Source: Chitinophaga eiseniae (lineage in GTDB: Bacteria; Bacteroidota; Bacteroidia; Chitinophagales; Chitinophagaceae). Taken from it: 64,000 bases of DNA. Positions 23,715 through 36,260 of the stretch are shown in pieces. The DNA lies in assembly GCF_900167135.1 (NCBI RefSeq), contig NZ_FUWZ01000001.1:1722336-1786335 (forward strand). The letters are read 5' to 3'. The notes beneath the pieces were generated by a model. The model was not told where the DNA came from and did no database searches. It saw only the letters and a list, made by a program, of their open reading frames with translations. Numbering within the stretch: the stretch's first letter is position 1; each line of letters starts with the position of its first letter. The position numbers were made by a program, and so were the translations under genes.

Positions 23715-24830
23715 ATGCACAGGAGTCCAGAGCCCTTTTTACTGCAGCCGTTGCTGCAACGGCGTGAGCAGCATTCTTTCCGGGAGTTACGTTTACCGGG
23801 CGCCCTTGTTGATTTCTGTTCCAATGATTACCTGGGATTGGCGCGTGGTGCTGCCTTGCAGGAGAAGGTGCGGGAGCTGCAGCAGGAGCGGCCGGTATCG
23901 CATGGCAGTACCGGTTCGCGGTTGCTGGCAGGCAACTATCAGTGGATCAATGACGTGGAGGCGGATTTAGCTGCTTTTCACCGGGCGGATGCTGCGCTGA
24001 TCTTCAATTCCGGTTACGATGCCAACCTGGGCCTGTTTTCCTGTGTGCCGCAGAAGGGGGATACGGTGGTGTATGACCAGCTGGTGCATGCTTCTATCCG
24101 CGACGGTATGCGGTTGTCTCATGCGCAGACTTATTCCTTCCGGCATAACGACATGGAGGACCTGCGTAAAAAGATCAACAATGCCGGCGGCAACTGTTTT
24201 GTGGCGGTGGAGTCGGTATATTCCATGGATGGTGATATGGCGCCGTTGCAGGCCATTGTATCGTTGTGCAACGAATATGGGGCGTATCTGATCGTGGACG
24301 AGGCGCATGCCACCGGAGTGGTGGGTCCGGGCGGAGCGGGACTGGTGCAGGCGTTGGGGCTGGAGGACGCATGTTTTGCCCGGGTGCATACTTTCGGGAA
24401 AGCGGTGGGCTGTCATGGTGCGGTGGTACTGGGGTCTGCCACGTTGCGGGACTATCTGATCAACTTTTCGAGATCGTTTATCTATACCACGGCATTGCCG
24501 TCGTCGGCTATTGCGGCTATCCAGGCGAGCTACAGTCTTTTCCCTTATATGGACGAGGCGCGGGCGCACCTGACGGCTTTGGTCCGGCAGTTCCGGGCCG
24601 GCGTGCAGTCGTTGGCGTTATTACCCGGAGAAACACCGGTACAGGCCGTGCTGACGAAAGGGAATGAGAACACCCGTACCATTGCCGCGATGCTACAGTC
24701 CGCCGGACTGGACGTGCGGGCCATCCTGCATCCTACGGTGGCCAGGGGAGAGGAGAGGCTGCGGATCGTGCTGCACAGCTTCAACACCGCCGACGAAACA
24801 GACCTGTTGATAAAAGTCTTGCTGCATTAG
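23715..24830 (+). CDS. 8-amino-7-oxononanoate synthase-like (alpha-oxoamine synthase)
   Basis: This 371-residue PLP enzyme joins an acyl thioester to an amino acid with loss of CO2. The cofactor lysine is Lys229 in HTFGKAVGCHG, with SNDYLGLA near the N-terminus and VDEAHATGVVG before the PLP Asp. Family length and layout fit BioF. No other biotin genes are nearby, so an alternative substrate (as in Kbl or an SPT-like enzyme) is possible. Confidence 0.85.
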   Translation: MHRSPEPFLLQPLLQRREQHSFRELRLPGALVDFCSNDYLGLARGAALQEKVRELQQERPVSHGSTGSRLLAGNYQWINDVEADLAAFHRADAALIFNSGYDANLGLFSCVPQKGDTVVYDQLVHASIRDGMRLSHAQTYSFRHNDMEDLRKKINNAGGNCFVAVESVYSMDGDMAPLQAIVSLCNEYGAYLIVDEAHATGVVGPGGAGLVQALGLEDACFARVHTFGKAVGCHGAVVLGSATLRDYLINFSRSFIYTTALPSSAIAAIQASYSLFPYMDEARAHLTALVRQFRAGVQSLALLPGETPVQAVLTKGNENTRTIAAMLQSAGLDVRAILHPTVARGEERLRIVLHSFNTADETDLLIKVLLH

Positions 24831-24887
24831 CTCGATTGATGCAAAAATGATGTATTTTACATATATACATCCGAGCTACTATTTATT

Positions 24888-27317
24888 ATGAGAATCATCC
24901 CAGCAGTTATCACCGCAGCAATTACCCTGTCGCTCACTTATGCGCTCAGCACCAAGATAGGTCAGGTTCCCCCAATGGGTAAGTTGTTAAGCCCCCAGAG
25001 CGGTTTCTGGCAGAATGCCGAAGTGATCGGCGAGCGGCCGCATGAAAATATGGTATTACCCGGCCTTACCGGAAAAGTGGAGGTATGGTACGATGATCGT
25101 GCCGTGCCGCATATCTTCGCGGAGAATGAAGCTGATGCTTTTTATGTACAAGGTTATGTCACCGCGCGTGACCGTCTCTGGCAGATGGAGTTGCAGACCT
25201 ATGCTGCCGCCGGCCGGCTGTCGGAGATACTGGGGCCCGGGCTGATCAGGTACGACCGGTCCAAACGCCGTGACGGCATGATATATGGTGCGGAGCGGTC
25301 TGTGGCCGTGATGGAAACGGACCCGGCCACCAGGACTGCCATCCATTCCTACGCCGACGGTGTGAACGCTTTCATTGCCCAGCTGACGCCTGCTTCGTTG
25401 CCGGTAGAGTATAAAATCCTCGACTATAAGCCGGAAAAATGGGACGTGATCAAATCCGCCCTGTTGCTCAAGTATATGTCCGCCGACCTGGCAGGGTTCT
25501 GCAACGACCTTGAGAACACCAACGCCCGCCGGTTGTTTTCCATGACTGACTTCAACCTCTTATATCCCGATTTCCAGGATACTTTGGACCCCATTATCCC
25601 CAAAGGGACGCCCTTTGCAGCCGCTTCTGCCAAAGCTGTGGCGCCGCCCGACAGTGTGCTGGCCATCGACGCGGCTTACATGAAGTTCAAACAGGACAAG
25701 CCCGATCCTGCGAATGGCAGTAACAACTGGGCCGTCGCCGGCAGCAAAACACGTTCCGGCGCGCCCATCCTCTGCAGCGACCCGCACCTGGGCCTGAGCC
25801 TGCCATCCCTCTGGTATGAAGTGCAGATCCATACGCCGGGCATGAACGTATACGGCGCCTCCCTGCCAGGAGCCCCGGGCGTCATCATCGGCTTTAATGA
25901 TCATATCGCCTGGGGCGTCACCAACGGCGAAGAAGATGTGAAAGACTATTACCGGATGCAATTCCGCAACGGTAAAAAAGAATACCTGTTCAACGGCAGC
26001 TACCGCCCGGCAGAACAGCGGGTGGAAGCTATCAAGGTACGCGGCGGCGCCACAGTGTACGACACCGTGGCCTATACCGTCTTCGGTCCCGTTGCTTATG
26101 ACAATACTTTCCCGGAAAAAATCGCAGGACAGTCTTTCCTCGCCATGCGCTGGAAAGCGCTGGACTCGTCCAACGAGCTGCGCACTTTCTACCGCCTCAA
26201 TAAAGCCCGCAATTACGATGAATACGTCGATGCGCTGCGTACGTTCACCTGTCCGGCACAGAACTTCGTATTCGCCGATAAAGCCGGGGATATCGCCATC
26301 TGGCACAACGGCCAGTACCCGCTCCGCTGGAAAGACCAGGGTAAATGGATCATGCCGGGCAGCGACAGCACCTACGCCTGGCAGGGATATATCCCGCATG
26401 CCGAACTACCGCATATCAAAAACCCGGAACGCGGCTTCGTCAGCTCCGCCAACCAACGAGCCACCGACAGCACCTATCCTTATGTGCTATACAGCGCAGA
26501 GTATGACCTCTTCCGCGGTGAACGCATCAACCGCCGCCTCGGCGAGATGAACGGCATCACCCCCCAGGATATGATGACGCTGCAGAACGATAACAAAAAC
26601 CTGTTCGCCGCCACCGCCATGCCGCTGATCCGCAGACATATCGATACCGCCGCCCTCACCGACGCACAGCGTCCTTACTGGCAGCTGCTATCGCAATGGG
26701 ACTGCGTAGCCTCCGCCGACAGTAAAGCCGCTACCATCTTCAATAACTTCTGGGACCAGTTGACAGATACCATCTTCCGCGATGAACTGGAGCCTAAAGA
26801 TTCCACTATCCTGGCCATGCCGCAGCCTACCACCGCACTGCTGATGCTGCTGCGCGACAGCTCCGTACACTTTGTCGATAATATCAACACACCGCAGAAA
26901 GAAACACTGTCAGCCCTCGTACAAGGCGCTTTCGCCACCATCGTTCCTCACATGGCGGAGCTGAACAAAGCCGGTAAACTGGAGCTGGGTAAAGCCCGCG
27001 GCACCGCTATCCGCCACCTTTCCCGCGCCATCCCCGCCTTCAGCGCTATGCACCTCAACACCGGCGGCGGACGGCATATCGTCAACGCCACCAAAGCGAC
27101 CCATGGCCCTTCCTGGCGCATGATCGTGCAGCTGTCAGATAAAACAGAAGCATACGGTATCTATCCCGGCGGACAAAGCGGTAACCCCGGTAGCCCGTTC
27201 TATGACAACGCCGTCAACGACTGGGTAGCCGGTAAATATTACCTGTTGCACGTGTTCGACGAACAGGAAAAAGATGACCCGCTCATCCGCTACAAAGTGA
27301 TGTTTACAGGGAAATAG
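24888..27317 (+). CDS. Penicillin acylase family (Ntn hydrolase)
   Basis: This 809-residue N-terminal-nucleophile amidase is made as a precursor. Autocleavage should expose Ser278 in NGSNNWAV as nucleophile and N-terminus of the beta chain. The alpha part ends with a spacer, and the beta part has SDPHLGLSLP and AWGVTNGEEDVKDYY. A signal-like segment lies at the N-terminus, indicating periplasmic placement. Members act on acyl-homoserine lactones, beta-lactam side chains or other N-acyl compounds; quorum-signal degradation is only a possibility. Confidence 0.92.
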   Translation: MRIIPAVITAAITLSLTYALSTKIGQVPPMGKLLSPQSGFWQNAEVIGERPHENMVLPGLTGKVEVWYDDRAVPHIFAENEADAFYVQGYVTARDRLWQMELQTYAAAGRLSEILGPGLIRYDRSKRRDGMIYGAERSVAVMETDPATRTAIHSYADGVNAFIAQLTPASLPVEYKILDYKPEKWDVIKSALLLKYMSADLAGFCNDLENTNARRLFSMTDFNLLYPDFQDTLDPIIPKGTPFAAASAKAVAPPDSVLAIDAAYMKFKQDKPDPANGSNNWAVAGSKTRSGAPILCSDPHLGLSLPSLWYEVQIHTPGMNVYGASLPGAPGVIIGFNDHIAWGVTNGEEDVKDYYRMQFRNGKKEYLFNGSYRPAEQRVEAIKVRGGATVYDTVAYTVFGPVAYDNTFPEKIAGQSFLAMRWKALDSSNELRTFYRLNKARNYDEYVDALRTFTCPAQNFVFADKAGDIAIWHNGQYPLRWKDQGKWIMPGSDSTYAWQGYIPHAELPHIKNPERGFVSSANQRATDSTYPYVLYSAEYDLFRGERINRRLGEMNGITPQDMMTLQNDNKNLFAATAMPLIRRHIDTAALTDAQRPYWQLLSQWDCVASADSKAATIFNNFWDQLTDTIFRDELEPKDSTILAMPQPTTALLMLLRDSSVHFVDNINTPQKETLSALVQGAFATIVPHMAELNKAGKLELGKARGTAIRHLSRAIPAFSAMHLNTGGGRHIVNATKATHGPSWRMIVQLSDKTEAYGIYPGGQSGNPGSPFYDNAVNDWVAGKYYLLHVFDEQEKDDPLIRYKVMFTGK

Positions 27318-27360
27318 AAAATTTTTTTAGCAAAGAATTTGGAAGAAAAGTAAATATTCC

Positions 27361-27368
27361 TATCTTTG
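27361..27368 (+). promoter_or_regulatory. -7 promoter element of the tRNA-Lys gene
   Basis: TATCTTTG followed by CAG is a full match to TAnnTTTG, 22 bases before the tRNA. A TTTGGAAG further upstream fits a -33 TTTG. Confidence 0.75.
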
Positions 27369-27390
27369 CAGTCCCTTAGAAAAAGGGAAT

Positions 27391-27463
27391 GATTCCGTAG
27401 CTCAGTTGGTAGAGCAATACACTTTTAATGTATGGGCCCTGGGTTCGAGTCCCAGCGGGATCA
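27391..27463 (+). tRNA. tRNA-Lys (anticodon UUU)
   Basis: The 73-base sequence folds into a cloverleaf. GATTCCG pairs with CGGGATC in the acceptor stem (one T-G pair), the D arm holds AGCTCAGTTGGTAGAGC, the anticodon loop is CTTTTAA with TTT at 27424-27426, and the T arm has GGTTCGAGTCC. The 3' CCA is not encoded. A terminator follows. Confidence 0.97.
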
Positions 27464-27478
27464 CAGACAACTTACAAA

Positions 27479-27508
27479 CCTCGCGCTAGTCGCGGGGTTT
27501 TGTTTTTT
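27479..27508 (+). terminator. Terminator of tRNA-Lys
   Basis: CCTCGCG pairs with CGCGGGG over a 5-base loop, followed by TTTTGTTTTTT. The rest of the gap up to 27734 shows no gene that I can support. Confidence 0.8.
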
Positions 27509-27734
27509 AGTTGAGCGTTTAGTCGAGTTCCTTTTGTATAACCCCGATTTCTTTCCCGTACTTTATACAGGTTAATCAGCTTTTACTAAGATACAGAATA
27601 TCTACCATGGACATTACCAGCCTCCGATGTTTTGTATTCTTTGCTCATTGGGAGGGCGTTATAAGACATCAAAAGCGAGGACTCAAAATTCAGCACGGCG
27701 CTTGATGTGGGTGATAATGACTTCCGAAGGCATT

Positions 27735-28607
27735 CTATTGCCTTAGTATCTGACTACTTATCCATTTAACATCCCTCTCACTGCTAAAGAACAAGAACTT
27801 TCCATCCGGTGAAAGATTCGGACAGTACTCATATGTTTTTGTGTTGATCCGGTTACCCATGTTCGTAGGCTGCTGCCACTGGCCATTTTTGTTGAAGGTG
27901 ATATACAGGTCTGCTTCTCCGAATCCGCCGGGCCTGCCGGAAGTGAAGATTAACCAGCTTTCGTCGGGGGCGATAAGCGGGTCATGCTCATCGTGGCTGG
28001 AATTAATGGTGGGACCGAGACTTACCGGTTTCCCATAGTGTCCGTTTTTTTTCCTGCTCATGTACAGATCTAGGTTACCATCGCGGTAGGAGGCAAAGTA
28101 GATGTTGCCGTTATCTGAAAGGCTGACATAGTATTCGGTGCTGTCGCTGTTGATGTCGTTAAGCCGTATAGGTTTGCCCGGGCCATTGCGGTTTATGGGT
28201 AATTTATAGATGTCATAATCTTTGATGGTATCGGTGGCGTCTTGGGGTCTGTTGGAAATAAAATAGAGATCTCCTTCGCGCGAAAAGAACGGATCGGTAT
28301 TGGAATAGGTGCTGTCAAACAAAGGTGAGGGGACAGGGGAAGCCCATTCTTTCCCGTTGTGAGTACTTTCGAAAATAATATATTTCCTGTTATACGACCT
28401 TGAAAAATAGAACGTTTTACCATCCGGAGAAAAGGTTGCGTTGAAATCAAGCGTATCTGAGGAAACGATGCCGGGAAGGAACCTCTGCGCTATTGTGTCT
28501 GGCAGGGGAGTAGAGTAGTTGACTGTAACTTTTTGGGATGGTTGTTTACTATTGGTGCAGTATAGCATACAGCAGCAGGTGAATAAAAGCCAAAGATGCT
28601 TTTTCAT
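27735..28607 (-). CDS. PD40/WD40-like beta-propeller lipoprotein
   Basis: This 290-residue protein has a type II signal (lipobox-like MLYC) and several PD40 blades with motifs such as FSPDGKTFYFSRS, FISNRPQD, DESWLIFTSGRPGG and LSPDGKFLFFSSE. TolB- and OmpA-linked proteins of Bacteroidota use this fold for protein or ligand contacts at the outer membrane. It lies at the left end of the carbohydrate region but need not belong to it. The role is unknown. Confidence 0.85.
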   Translation of the reverse strand: MKKHLWLLFTCCCMLYCTNSKQPSQKVTVNYSTPLPDTIAQRFLPGIVSSDTLDFNATFSPDGKTFYFSRSYNRKYIIFESTHNGKEWASPVPSPLFDSTYSNTDPFFSREGDLYFISNRPQDATDTIKDYDIYKLPINRNGPGKPIRLNDINSDSTEYYVSLSDNGNIYFASYRDGNLDLYMSRKKNGHYGKPVSLGPTINSSHDEHDPLIAPDESWLIFTSGRPGGFGEADLYITFNKNGQWQQPTNMGNRINTKTYEYCPNLSPDGKFLFFSSERDVKWISSQILRQ

Positions 28608-28705
28608 TAGCGTAGTTTTTATTACTTAAGATCATAATAATTTCCTTATCTTAATATTCTCAAGTCCACCCCTGTTTTATATTCATCTCAAAATACCATA
28701 AAACC

Positions 28706-29110
28706 TTGAAATCCGTCTGCAGGAAGGGGAAATATGTGATGTGGTTTCACCTGGAGCTGAAGGGGGAGGGGTATAAAGCTGCGCGTATAGTCGTAGCCGT
28801 GAATAACCGTATCACTGGTCCTTACAGGTATGTTAACAGCTTCCGGCCTATTCGAAAGAACAACACCTATTATTTAATCACCAGCGGCTGTACCCAAATG
28901 CTGCGTCATTGCATACCGCCGCATAGCCCTTCGGGCCGTGGACGCCGGCTGGAAATCCTATATACGGAGGAGGTGCGGAGCTTATGTTTCACGGGCAACC
29001 GGCATTTGTTTTCCGGGTTCCATCACTGGCTGCCGGTTGAGTGGAAAGAAGAGCTGCCGGTTATTCCGTGGCGCGATGACTGGAATCCCGATTTTATTAA
29101 TAATAAATGA
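28706..29110 (+). pseudogene. Decayed GH43-family glycosidase fragment
   Basis: An open stretch of 134 codons contains pieces of a GH43 enzyme in the right order but with large gaps. KYVMWFHLELKG and AARIVVAVNNRITGPY come first, then NNTYYLITSGCT, then a frameshift (the other frame goes on PNAASLHTA), and finally EWKEELPVIPWRDDWN, the usual C-terminal end. The N-terminal half and the middle, including most of the five-blade propeller and acid residues, are missing. It cannot encode a working enzyme. Confidence 0.75.
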
Positions 29111-29165
29111 TACACTATGGCTACAGACAACTGATAATATTCCAAAAAAATTAAAAATCCACTTT

Positions 29166-29996
29166 ATGAAACCTGTTACAAACCTCCTGATGGCAGGACT
29201 TGGCTTGATGCTGTTTTCCTGCGGGAAAAGTGAGCCCGCCACATTGAATGAAACACCCATCGGCAAAGCACGTACAGAATCTGCCTGGGAAACGGTACTG
29301 GACCAATCCACATTTGCCGGTTACACGGCTTTTGAAGCGGCCTGGAACTACCTGTATCCCTGGGGCAGCGACCATAACGGCACCGCCCGGATGTATGGCA
29401 GCAGCACGGATCATAACCATATTTACCTGCAGAACAATGTACTAACCATCAAGGCTACACGCATCAACTGGGATGAAGGAAGCAGTCCGCATGATCCCCG
29501 GTTGCCTATCCATTACCACTCAGGGGCTATACATGCCAAAACGCACGTGGTGGTTAACGACCAGTTCCCGGATTGGGAAGTTAAATGTGATTTCCAGGTT
29601 CCTACTGTAAAAGGTTCCTGGCCTGCATTCTGGCTTACTGCGGTAAACAGCTGGCCGCCGGAGAGCGACATTATGGAATTCAAAGGCAACGCTGTCAATT
29701 GGCAGAACACCTTCCGTACGCCTTCGGATGTTTCAACGCAGCAGACGACGGTGTCTGATGCGGGCAGCTGGCATACCTACAGGGCATGGATCACCAAAAC
29801 CAGCGCCACCAACGTTGATATCCATTACTATATTGACGGTGTCTGGAAAGCCAAACACTCGGCAAATTTTGTTGACAAGCCGATGTACATCATTATCAAT
29901 ATGCAGATGGAGGGTTCCAGCGGAAGCCCGGGGCCTACTGCTGATACCTATCTGCGGGCACGAAATATTTACATCGGCCGCACACGTGCATTCTAG
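29166..29996 (+). CDS. GH16-family glycoside hydrolase, lipoprotein
   Basis: This 276-residue protein has a lipobox (LMLFSC, Cys19) and a concanavalin-like sandwich. The GH16 active site is present as ExDxxE: Glu166, Asp168 and Glu171 in PPESDIMEFKG, after the FWL strand. It should cleave beta-1,3 or beta-1,4 links in a galactan or glucan at the cell surface. The start at 29166 gives the signal; longer upstream frames are shared with the GH43 remnant. It stands between two decayed glycosidase genes. Subfamily and substrate are not clear. Confidence 0.88.
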   Translation: MKPVTNLLMAGLGLMLFSCGKSEPATLNETPIGKARTESAWETVLDQSTFAGYTAFEAAWNYLYPWGSDHNGTARMYGSSTDHNHIYLQNNVLTIKATRINWDEGSSPHDPRLPIHYHSGAIHAKTHVVVNDQFPDWEVKCDFQVPTVKGSWPAFWLTAVNSWPPESDIMEFKGNAVNWQNTFRTPSDVSTQQTTVSDAGSWHTYRAWITKTSATNVDIHYYIDGVWKAKHSANFVDKPMYIIINMQMEGSSGSPGPTADTYLRARNIYIGRTRAF

Positions 29997-30017
29997 CCTG
30001 TCAGATCTGTAGCATGG

Positions 30018-30044
30018 CAGGGGCGGCCGATAAGGCTGTCCCTG
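30018..30044. terminator. Hairpin between convergent GH16 and AraC genes
   Basis: CAGGGGCGGCC pairs with GGCTGTCCCTG with two G-U pairs over a 5-base loop. It lies between two convergent stop codons and may end both transcripts. Confidence 0.55.
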
Positions 30045-30051
30045 TCTGTAT

Positions 30052-30933
30052 TTAAAATCCAATAGTATTCATTTGCTTTTTGTATGCTCCCGGCGATACG
30101 CCTGTGATTTTTTTGAATATTTTGGAGAAATAGAACACATTATCAAAACCTGTTTGTGCCGCAATTTCAGTAAAGGTCATCCGGGTTGTCAGCATCAGGT
30201 ATTGAGCCCGCTCTATTCTTTTTTCATGTACATATTTGACAGGTCTTTCTCCTGTGTGTTGCTGAAAAAGGCGCGAAAAATAATCCGTATGCAGGTTTGC
30301 TTTTTCTGCCAGAAGGGTTACTGATAAGTCGCGGTTTAGGTTCAGCTGAATGTAGCTGATGATATTTAAAATTTTAACCGGCACATGGCCTGTATCCCTG
30401 TGCTTAAATGTCTGCTGTGTCAGAAACCGCGAAACCAACTGAAGGAGAATACCATGTGTTTCTGTAAAGGTTGACAGGCTTTGACGGTTATTCAGCTCCT
30501 GGTACTCTTTGTAGAAAATATTTTTTTCGTAAACTTTCGGGTTGTCAGAACGATTAATGCCCCGCCCGGGATTTATTTCCAATAATCGCCTGAAGTTCAG
30601 TATATCCATTTCAGTCGCTTTTACCTTCATAATAACCCTGTTATTTTCAAATAACGAAATGCCATCCGACGATTCCTCAAAGAACTGAACGAAGTATTGG
30701 CTGAGATAATCAGGGCATATCAGGTTACATAAGGTGAAACTGGGTATGATATACAGAAAGCCTGACTCAAGCCTGACTTTGGCCGAGGCATCCCATATTT
30801 CTCCCGCGCCTGCATCGATATAATATATCCTGAAATATGGACTGATCACATTTCTGTAATTCCACCCGGAGTCAAGCTTTACATAGTCAACGTTCAATAA
30901 TGTGAATGTTTGCTTTAGCACTCTTTTAATCAT
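30052..30933 (-). CDS. AraC-family transcriptional regulator
   Basis: This 293-residue regulator has an N-terminal cupin-like sensor (about residues 15-150) and a C-terminal AraC domain (about 185-290) with VTLLAEKANLHTDYFSRLFQ and FTEIAAQTGFDNVFYFSKIFKK. It is divergent from the GH29 remnant and the FucP-like gene, which are likely old or present targets. A sugar such as L-fucose is a reasonable effector given that setting. Confidence 0.9.
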   Translation of the reverse strand: MIKRVLKQTFTLLNVDYVKLDSGWNYRNVISPYFRIYYIDAGAGEIWDASAKVRLESGFLYIIPSFTLCNLICPDYLSQYFVQFFEESSDGISLFENNRVIMKVKATEMDILNFRRLLEINPGRGINRSDNPKVYEKNIFYKEYQELNNRQSLSTFTETHGILLQLVSRFLTQQTFKHRDTGHVPVKILNIISYIQLNLNRDLSVTLLAEKANLHTDYFSRLFQQHTGERPVKYVHEKRIERAQYLMLTTRMTFTEIAAQTGFDNVFYFSKIFKKITGVSPGAYKKQMNTIGF

Positions 30934-31156
30934 GTGGAATATTTAATAAACGATTGTTCCTCCAATGTTAGGATTTTGTCATAAAAATAAGCAGTAAATA
31001 GTCGGTTTTGTATAAAATAAAGTCCTATTAAGCCAAATGTTTGGTAAATATTTCGGAGTAAGTTTGGTTTGTCAACTATAACTTGTAGTCATCGGTACGA
31101 GGCTGACTGAAAAAAGGATGCCTGGTTTATAACGAGGACCAGTAAACATAAATTCC

Positions 31157-31377
31157 ATGAAAAGAAGAACGCTGATCAAAGGTTGGGTGACGGGCTTATC
31201 ATCCCTGTGAAGGCGCTGGCTGCCGGTAATAAGGCCGAAAAGGTGGCGCAGGTGAGCCTGCTGGGCGGTGGCCGGCTTCCATTTCAACAGACGCCCGAAG
31301 GTCTTAATATACAATTACCGGAACAGCCGCCTTGTAAAGAGGCGTTTGCATTGAAAATTGAAGGGGCCATTGTCTGA
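31157..31377 (+). pseudogene. GH29 alpha-L-fucosidase remnant with internal deletion
   Basis: An ATG at 31157 starts a Tat-like leader (MKRRTLIKGWVTGLSSL) that ends at a stop after 17 codons. In another frame, from about 31183, the sequence reads EKVAQVSLLGGGRLPFQQT and LPEQPPCKEAFALKIEG, the C-terminal sandwich end of GH29 fucosidases. About 400 or more codons between these parts are gone and the joint is frameshifted. The gene is dead. It directly precedes a FucP-like transporter. Confidence 0.7.
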
Positions 31378-31495
31378 AAACGCCGGATGAGCATTGGCAT
31401 ATGCTCCTGTACCACTTATTGTAACAAAACAGTTGATTGGGGATGCGGTAGTGTACGTCTGCCGGCCCCACTTGCTGTAAAAAATGTGCTCATAT

Positions 31496-32764
31496 ATGGC
31501 AAAGAAAAAGACCCTATTCCCGTTTGTATTGATTACCACCCTGTTTTTTTTGTGGGGATTTGCACATAACCTTGACCCCATACTGATACCGCATTTACAG
31601 AAATCATTTACATTGACCACCGTTCAGGCGACCCTGGTGGATTCCGCCGTGTTTGCAGCTTATTTCCTGATGGCTTTGCCGGCGGGATTTATCATGAAAA
31701 AATATGGTTATAAAACGGGTATTATTGCCGGCCTGCTGGTATTTGCGCTGGGGGCTTTCTTGTTTATTCCCGCTGCTGATACGCAACTGTACGTGTTTTT
31801 TCTTATTGCGTTGTTTATTATAGCCTGTGGCCTGACAATGTTGGAAACAGCGGCCAACCCTTATGCCTCATCGCTGGGGGATCCGGCATACTCCACGCAA
31901 CGGCTGAACCTTGCGCAGTCATTTAACGGGTTAGCCACTACGCTGGCGCCTGTGATAGGAGCCCGCGTTATCCTTACCAAAGGCTATACGGCGGCGCAGT
32001 TAAATGCAATGACAGAAGAAGGCCGCCGGCTGGCGCTTGCAACTGAAGCAGCCACCGTGAAAATGCCATATTTTGTCTTAGGGAGCGTATTGGTAGTGAT
32101 AGCGGTCATTTTTGCCTTCACACGTTTGCCGGCTATCCAGACAAATGGAGATCATGTGGCCGGTAAAAATATTTTTCATGCGTTCAGGCATCGCCACCTG
32201 CGATGGGGTGTTGTTGCGCAGTTTTTTTATGTGGGCGCCCAGGTCTGTGTGTTTAGCCTGTTTATTCTCTATGCCACGAAGGCTGCGGGCATAACGGAGG
32301 TAGAGGCGGCTGACTACCTGGGTTTATGCGGGTTCGCATTCCTGATTGGAAGATTCGTTGGTACTTATCTCATGCAATATATCAATTCAGCCAGGATGCT
32401 GGCGGTATACGCTGTGCTGAATACTTTACTATGCATGATAGCTATCTGCGGAACCGGTATCATGACCGTTTACACAGTCATAGGTATCTGTTTTTTTATG
32501 TCTATCATGTTTCCGACCATTTTTGCCCTCGGTATAAAGGAATTAGGTGGCGACACCGAGTTTGGAAGCAGTTTAATCATTATGTCTATTGTAGGAGGAG
32601 CCATTCTGCCGCGGTTGTTTGGCTATATCAGCGATGTAACAGGTAATATTCAATATGGTTATATCATACCGCTGGTTTGCTTCCTGGTGGTAGCTTATTT
32701 TGGCTTTAAAGGCCATCGGGTAAAACCGGGGGATGAAAAATTGCTTCTTTCAACTATTCTCTGA
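31496..32764 (+). CDS. Sugar MFS transporter, FucP-like
   Basis: This 422-residue inner-membrane symporter has 12 helices and the FucP-family motifs FFLWGFAHNLDPILIPHL at the start, ETAANPYASSLGDP in the helix 4 area and FGSSLIIMSIVGGAILP near the end. It probably imports L-fucose or a related sugar with protons. The ATG at 31496 was chosen to give MAKKKTLFPF; four extra codons from 31484 are possible. It is next to the GH29 remnant and divergent from an AraC regulator. The PUL's GH95 could provide L-fucose. Confidence 0.88.
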   Translation: MAKKKTLFPFVLITTLFFLWGFAHNLDPILIPHLQKSFTLTTVQATLVDSAVFAAYFLMALPAGFIMKKYGYKTGIIAGLLVFALGAFLFIPAADTQLYVFFLIALFIIACGLTMLETAANPYASSLGDPAYSTQRLNLAQSFNGLATTLAPVIGARVILTKGYTAAQLNAMTEEGRRLALATEAATVKMPYFVLGSVLVVIAVIFAFTRLPAIQTNGDHVAGKNIFHAFRHRHLRWGVVAQFFYVGAQVCVFSLFILYATKAAGITEVEAADYLGLCGFAFLIGRFVGTYLMQYINSARMLAVYAVLNTLLCMIAICGTGIMTVYTVIGICFFMSIMFPTIFALGIKELGGDTEFGSSLIIMSIVGGAILPRLFGYISDVTGNIQYGYIIPLVCFLVVAYFGFKGHRVKPGDEKLLLSTIL

Positions 32765-32965
32765 AAAGCAGCTGCCGGTATGACCGGAATCACATGACCG
32801 TATGCTTATGGAAAAGGGAGCAATTGACGTGGTGGCGCCGGCAGCCATTGCCCCGGGCGAAAGAAGGAGAGGAGCGGGTGTTGATGGAACAGCTTCCCTG
32901 GCTTTACTAAGCCTGTGTTCCGGCAACATGCTCGTAAAAAACAATACTGTAAAACGACGTTATAA

Positions 32966-36148
<3,183 letters not shown>

Positions 36149-36260
36149 GTTATTGACAATACCACCGGCTTTTCACTTTTTCTGATCTCGAAATGAAAAA
36201 TAGCTGTTTTCCCTTCTTGTTTACCGTTTATAATTATAGTTTTTATATTTAACCAATAAG

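Noticed and set aside
25560..26399. 279-codon open frame antisense to penicillin acylase
   Set aside because: The acylase frame is fully conserved here, with the SDPHLGL and AWGVTNGEED motifs; the other frame has no support.
27509..27734. Possible small gene after tRNA-Lys
   Set aside because: No frame with a start, family likeness or promoter was found; it is listed as empty.
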